Assembly: GCA_001179505.1 (NCBI GenBank)
Contig: CDMY01000275.1
Coordinates: 250,233 to 314,232 of the forward strand
Direction: 5' to 3'
DNA length: 64,000 nucleotides
Source of the DNA: Vitrella brassicaformis
Lineage: Eukaryota; Sar; Vitrellaceae
Numbering within the stretch: position 1 is the first letter of the stretch; each line of letters begins with the position of its first letter. The position numbers were made by a program, and so were the translations under genes. This document shows positions 58,058-64,000 of this stretch, piece after piece. The notes under the pieces are model-generated. The model worked only from the letters and a program-made list of their open reading frames with translations. It made no database searches and was not told where the DNA came from.

Positions 58058-61000
58058 CGGCGGTCGATGTGCGGCAGGGCGGCCTCCCTCTTGGTCTTGT
58101 GGGCGACGTCCTGCTGCTGCTTGCTCCGGGTGAGGGCGTGGCGGATGATGGCGCGATGGTCGACTACCTATATAGAGATGGATGGATGGATGGATACATT
58201 TAGATAACTGCCAACACTCCCCTCCCCTCCCCACCCCACCCCATCCACCGCACACACAGCCGGGCTTCCCTCATGCGCCTGGTGTGATGTCCACGAGTCT
58301 GACGTTTGTATCGACATATACGAACAGCAGGGCCCCTTGGTGCGACTCCACCTCCTGCACCGTCCGCCTGCTGATCGCACGGTCGTCGCAGCTGTACCAC
58401 TCCCCGTCGTACTGCCGAGTGGCCAGGGTGCTGAAGTGGCCCTCCACCGCCTCCTCGCCGTGGTGCACCACCACAGACACCAGCCGGTAGCTCGGCTGCG
58501 GGGCGTCCTGCTCGGGCAGCGTCCAGCTGTTGTTCCAGTTGAGATGAGACGTGTACACCAGCTGCTTGGCCGCCTGCAGGGGGGCACAGACCGCACTCAC
58601 TGAGATGTGTGTGTGTGTGTTGTGTGTGGGGTAGCTTGGCTGACTGGCTGAGAGGCTGACCTTCTCGAGCGCGCCCTGGCCGTAGAGAGTCTTCTTGACG
58701 CTGACGACCAGGATGGGCGGCGTGACGTCGATATACTGCCGCTGTGAGGAGGTGGGGGGCACATGCTCGGGACCGAGGGCTGAGGCCGACAGCTGGGGGC
58801 TGGACGAGGCGTGGAAGATGCCCAACGTGTTTGATATCGCATCTCTGCGTAGACAGATTGACGGATACAGCACAGCCAGGACAGCCACCGCATTGATTGC
58901 AATGAGGGCGCCAATGGCGGGTGCGGTGCCATTGACGTGAGTGACGTGGGGCATTCAATGCATTCATGTTCGTGTGGGCTTGGCTTGGCTTACTCGATGC
59001 TGAACACGTCGTCGTGCGCGATGGGTGCGTCGAGGAGCCAGAAGGGCTCTCGCTTCTTGTCGAGACCGCCGCTGTCCGTCTTGACCAGACGTGTCAGCAC
59101 ACCGGCAAACATCCTAGATACAGACAGACAGACAGACAGACACAGACAGACAGACACAGACAGACAGACAGACATGCACTCATCCCATCCATGGGTGGAC
59201 TCTTGTGAGTGTCTGTCCATCGTTCTCATCCGTCCATCCCTACTTGCTGATTGGCGACTCTCGAGCATCCTGCAGCGTGTCCTCCCTGCATACCATACGC
59301 AGCACACCACACGGTCAATGCACTGAGTGCAGCCATGGAAAGAGATAATGCTCATGGATGCTTGTGGCCGGCCATGTAGTAGTAATTAATGCTCACAGGG
59401 CGGAGGGGGGGCTGCCAGCAGACGACGACGGGCCAGAGGGAGAAGAGGGCCGCTGATGGACGGACGGACGCACCGACAGACAGACAGACAGACACAACAG
59501 GCGAGAATGGAAGCCCACATGGGCCGTCTGTCTGTCTTGACAGGCTCTCTCGCTCGATCAGATCACCTACCCGGCTTCGGTAGTATCTGCTCTCGTTGTG
59601 CAGCCCGTCCAGAAGGAACAGCAGCAGCTCAGAAGGATCGCTCTGCACACCCCCATACGCCGTCGACGGGCCTGGTGGACCACACACAAGACAGACAGAC
59701 GGCATCCACGCAGAGAACAAATGGATGGATGGTGTGCGGCTGGGGTGGGTCCCACCCCAGATGCTCACTGACCCTGTCGGCCGTTGGTGTCGTGGCCGTT
59801 GTGGTCATTGTGGTGGTGGTGGTTCTGCTGCGACCGCTCCTCGAACAGTGTCAGCAGCGGCTGGAAGAATGCTGACGCGTACATGACGGGGAAGGACATG
59901 CTGCTGCTGCTGCTGTTGCTGGGGGTGGTGACACCCTCGTTCTTGATGCGACGGGCAAGCTCTGCAAACACAGACAGCATCACACAGTGAGACAAGAGAC
60001 AGACGTATGAGGCCGGTGAGTGACCCATGTGCTGTTTTGGGTAGGTGGCTCACTTGGCTCCTGCTCAATGCGCTGGCGGATGACGCTGTCCGCCACGCTC
60101 TGCAAGTCCTCATCTGTGGATCGGTCAGCCCTCCTCGGCTCCCTGCCGTGATGCCTGCGGTAGAACTCCCGGAACAGCGACGCGAAGGCGCCATGGAAGG
60201 GGTACTGAGGCCGACGGACACTGTCGTCGCCGGCAAGGTAAGCCCGGTGGGAAGTCTGCAGGGGTGACACAACCAGCGGCGATGGATGGATGGATGGATG
60301 GACCATGTGGTGTGTGTGTGTGTGTGGCGTAGCGTACTTCCGCACAGAGTGAGAGGTAGTCCTGGAAGAGGTAGAGGGGAATGAGTGCTTGGATGAGGGC
60401 GTTGAGGTAGCAGTAGTTCTTGATGTTCGACAGCGCACGCAGCAGGTACGGACGCGGCGACTGATGTATGTGACACACACACGCACACACACACATACAC
60501 ACACACATAGGGACGTGCGAACACTGCATATGTGCAGCAGCACATCTGTGTGTCGTACGTATGTCATGTGTGTTCTCACATACCGGTTGCATGATGAAGA
60601 GGTCCGGGTCCATTGCCATCCGCCTGGCCTCCGCCTCGCTGACCTGTCCGCTCTTCGTGAGGGCGAGAGTGCGGCGCTTGACATACATCTCATACTACAG
60701 GCCACGCACAACACACAAGCACGGTGTCGACATGGATGGTGATTGATGCACCTATCTACGTTTCTCCCTCCCTCCCCTTGGTCTCCTTCCTGCCTGCCTT
60801 ACAAACGTACGTGGTAGAGCCGGTTCCGCTCGAATGGCTGGAGCTGTGTCGGGAGGACAGTCCTCGCCTCCATCAGGCCCCAATATACCAGCCGAGTCAA
60901 GATGCTGAAGGCCGCCCCGCCGTGCGGCACACATGCCAACGCCGCGTTGGCCAGCCACACAGGTGACAGCATCCGCCGCCCCACCCACTCGTTGCCACCC

Positions 61001-63175
61001 CTCTCCCTCTCCCTCACCAAGCCGTCACCAGCAGCGCTGCCGTGAGGGGTAATCGGCACTTCGGTGCCTGCGGGGGATGGCAGCTGGGCCGTGGCTGACG
61101 GCGTGTCCCAGACACTGCCGCCATTGAGTTGTGGGCGTGGCCGAGGAACGGTGGTTGTCGCCTGGGGGCGCGCGGCGACGGATGAGGATGGCACAGACGG
61201 GACGACAGGGGGCGCCGATGCTGCTGGTGCTGCTGGTGCTGTTGGAGGTGCTGGTGCTGGTACTGGGATCTCGCTGGGTGATGCTGCTGCAGCAGCATGT
61301 GTGGGGGACGCCTCGTCGACCGCCCTCTCCCGCCGCAGCATGAAGGCGCCCTCATGATAACCCTTGCCCTGGCTGACTGTCACGGGCGTCCACTCCTGGC
61401 CGGCGTCCCACTGGATGGTGAGAGTGAAAGCACTCTTGCCGTGGGGCACCTGGGAGGGCACTGAGACCCCCTCCTCATCGACATTGGCCGACCGCAGCAT
61501 GTCGCTGATGGCCTCCACGCACTCGCTGATGGCGCGGGTGAGGTCCATGCGGACGTCCTGGCTGTCGACCACGACTGTCGGCCCCACGCGGCTGATGCTC
61601 GTGAGGAGACGGCCGGTTTGCGGGGCGAGGGGGACGCCGCCAGGGGTGGAGGGGGCCAAGGTGGCCGACTGGTTGAAAGAGTGCTCGAGATACCACTGCA
61701 CACAAACACAGGCACACGGTACGGATTGTCGGCACCAGACGCATCGCATCCATCTGCTAGCTCCACGCCAGGCCCACCTGAGTGCGGTCACTCCAGCTGT
61801 CCTCCAGCCCTCGAAGCACATCCGATGCGCGCAGCACGCCTGCGCCAATTGGTTCCTCATCGACGTGCTCAACATCGAGACAAGTGGGGGCGGGATGATG
61901 ACGGGGACGGGATGAGGAGGAGGATGAGCCGGGAGGCTTCCGAGACTTGACCGAGCCCGTGCTGCCACCTGCAGCCGCTGCGCTGGTGGGGGTCCTGCCG
62001 TCGTGAGGTGTGGATGTGATGCTTTCCACAGTGGCGTCCGTCTGAGGCTTCCGCTTGGCCTTTGAGATGGCCATCCACTCTCCCTCAACCACTGAGTCGC
62101 CTGCCACCGCCTCATCGTTGTCAGCGGCCTCGTCCGCCCCCACCCCGTGGCCGTCCTGTGTCGTGATGGTGGTCATGCTCTCGATCAGCGCCGTCTCGAG
62201 GGCGATGTCGCTCTCGTCGTCCTCACGATGGCTCTCGACATCCTCCTCCTCTTCATCGTCATTATCATCGCCATTGTCGTCGGCTGTGGCGGCCGTTGCT
62301 GTGGTGGATGCGTTGATCTTGCTGCTGGGGTCTGCCCTGCCCCTGCCCCGAAATGCCCCCTTGGTCTTCTTCTTTGGCTCCTTCTTGGCCTCTGCCTCCA
62401 GCTCCTTCCGCTTGATGGCGTCGGCCTTCTCCTGCGCCAGGAGCTGCTTCTCCATCTGTGCCGCCCTCCTCTGCTGCGCCTCAAGCGCCGCTGCACTCAT
62501 CGGCTTCGCTGGCGGCTGCTGCACAGCACCGCCCTGCTGCTTGGCCTTCCGGCGGTCGCGCTGCTCCTTCTTCTTGGCGAGCTTCTCGTTGCGTGTCTCG
62601 GGGTCCTCCTGAGTGGTCTCGGTGTGCCGCGTCATCATGAACTGAGAGACGACGTCACGGTCAAGGGCCGAGGGGCCGGGGCCCAGGTGGTCGTCGAGGT
62701 AGGCGAAGTCCTCGTAGCGCAGGCCGTCGGGACACGTCCACTCCCGCTGCTTGCGCCTGTGGCCAGCTGACATGACACGGACACACAAAGAGGGAGAGGA
62801 GAGGGACGGGGCAGTACTGAGTGGTCTGTGAGATGGATGCAGTCTAGTTGCCCACCCACCACCTACCGAGAAGCAGTGTCTTGTCTTGCCTCATAATGTG
62901 GGCTGCCTGCCAGGCCTTCTTCAGGCACTCCGTTCCTTTCTTGACATCCTCCTCGCTGTACGTGCCTTTGGGGATGCGAAGCAGCTTGTCCATGTCCTCC
63001 TTGACCTGCTGCTGCTGGGCGTCACACGACGCTGCACACACACCCACATAGACAGACAGACATGTATACACACAGATAACCAGTCAGCTGGCGGGGCGGT
63101 GGCGTGTGTGTCAATCGACCGACCCACCGATTTGGTGGCCGAGCCCATGGCACATTTCGTCAATGTGCACCTGTT

Positions 63176-63212
<37 letters not shown>

Positions 63213-64000
63213 TTGACCTGCTCGATTCGATTGCCCGGGGATGTAGGTCGTGTCTGCCGTGTCTGCTTTGGGTGTCCTTGCCGCTGACCTTCTTCTCGAG
63301 GTTATCGTCGGCTTTGGCGTAATCGTCTTGTATGCATGGCGGGAGGCCGCCGGTCTCCTGGATGAAGGCCTCCGCGGCCGCCCCCTCGGCTGCCTCATAC
63401 CGGTCGACCAGTCCCCTCCGCTCCCTGTCACGAAGGTCGGTACATCGCTGCACTCAGACAGACACAGAGGGAGGCCACACAACAGTATGTCTGTCTGTCT
63501 GTCTGCTCTCCTCCCCTTCCTGCCTCCTCCGTCACGTACCCTGAGGTACTGCCACAGCCAGTTGGCGATGAAGTCTTTGATGATCTTGGCGGTCGTGACA
63601 GCGTCGAGGTGCCGAAGGTGGCGGCAGTCCGTGGTGAGCAGGTCGAAAATGACACCACTCACGAACTTCGCCTCGCTGCCCTCGGGGGCCTCGCCCTCGT
63701 CGTAGCCCGCCATCTCCAGCAGCTTCATCTCCTCTCCCATCTCCTCAGCCGAGTGGCAAAGCCGCCAGCCGGTGGCGAGCGCTCCAATTCTCATCCGAAG
63801 CACATACATCTCCGCCACAACGCTCTCGGCGCTCGGCTGCTGCTGCTGATGGTGTGATGGATGTCCTTTCCGGCCGCCCGCGGCTCTGCCTTTGCCCTGC
63901 CCGCCTCCGCCGCCTGCACCGCTCTTGCCGTCCCTCTGCCGATTCTTGGTGAACTTGTCTCGCTCAGTTCGCAGCAGCCTTGACTTGACGTCTGCCAGCC
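58058..64000 (-). CDS. Ubiquitin-specific protease (USP/UCH C19 family), partial at both ends
   Basis: At least fifteen exons; the 5' end is beyond 64,000 and the 3' end in the gap. The N-terminal ~900 residues (64,000 to about 60,800) are Lys/Glu/Ala-rich with coiled-coil and disordered parts (VYWGLMEARTVLPTQLQPFE closes it). The catalytic domain begins with the Cys box NIKNYCYLNALIQALIPLYL (about 60,340-60,450). It continues through TSHRAYLAGDDSVRRPQYPF, QSDPSELLLFLLDGLHNESR (QQDAxEFL box), MFAGVLTRLVKTD and EPFWLLDAPIAHDD, to the His box: YRLVSVVVHHGEEAVEGHFS, GEWYSCDDRAI, GALLFVYVDTN. The exon at about 58,058-58,169 (HRAIIRHALTRSKQQQDVAH) joins from a GTCAGA donor after VDTN; otherwise a stop at 58,271 ends the protein. 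Such enzymes remove ubiquitin from substrates; the Cys box lacks the usual GNT (here KNY). Confidence 0.8.

Overview
Nuclear DNA of a GC-rich, intron-dense eukaryote. Introns are spliceosomal (GT-AG, occasionally GC-AG), mostly 60-150 bp, and full of CA/TG, CTGT and GGAT simple repeats. Three features point to a photosynthetic alveolate near Apicomplexa: a methionyl-tRNA formyltransferase with a signal-plus-transit presequence typical of red-algal complex plastids, a protein with AP2-type domains, and centrin and copine genes. The canonical splice sites argue against a dinoflagellate. A chromerid such as Vitrella is my best guess; this is inference, not identification. Coding chains were assembled by eye from reading frame, splice sites and family motifs.

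Left part (1-30.4 kb). Partial basic protein (+); P2X-family channel (-); a RING protein and an unrecognised protein that may be one gene (-); eIF2-alpha (-); secreted phytase/esterase-like protein (-), divergent from centrin (+); plastid-targeted methionyl-tRNA formyltransferase (-), divergent from a large SET-like plus double-AP2 protein (+); two unrecognised proteins (- and +); copine with a double-acylation N-terminus (-).

Mobile element (30,477-36,546). A 6.07-kb segment bounded by about 220-bp terminal inverted repeats whose tips are hairpins, flanked by a 6-bp direct repeat TTGGGC. It holds four genes: a small possibly myristoylated protein, an AT-hook protein, a Cys-rich protein whose RING-like tail is cut by an in-frame TAG, and a BTB/T1 protein with a possible FKBP-like tail. 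I see no transposase. This is the best candidate for something undescribed here.

Right part (36.6-64 kb). F-box-like protein (+), small Cys-rich protein (-), tandem CCCH zinc-finger protein (+), a 4.7-kb gene-poor microsatellite tract, very acidic protein (-), PYM, the partner of Mago-Y14 (-), divergent from Cdc14 phosphatase (+), a snap-back hairpin, an F-box-like acidic protein (+), a 300-bp assembly gap, and a large ubiquitin-specific protease (-) that leaves the window. The recognised genes are ordinary cellular machinery (translation, cell cycle, cytoskeleton, ubiquitin, RNA) with no operon-like logic; closely spaced divergent pairs probably share promoters.
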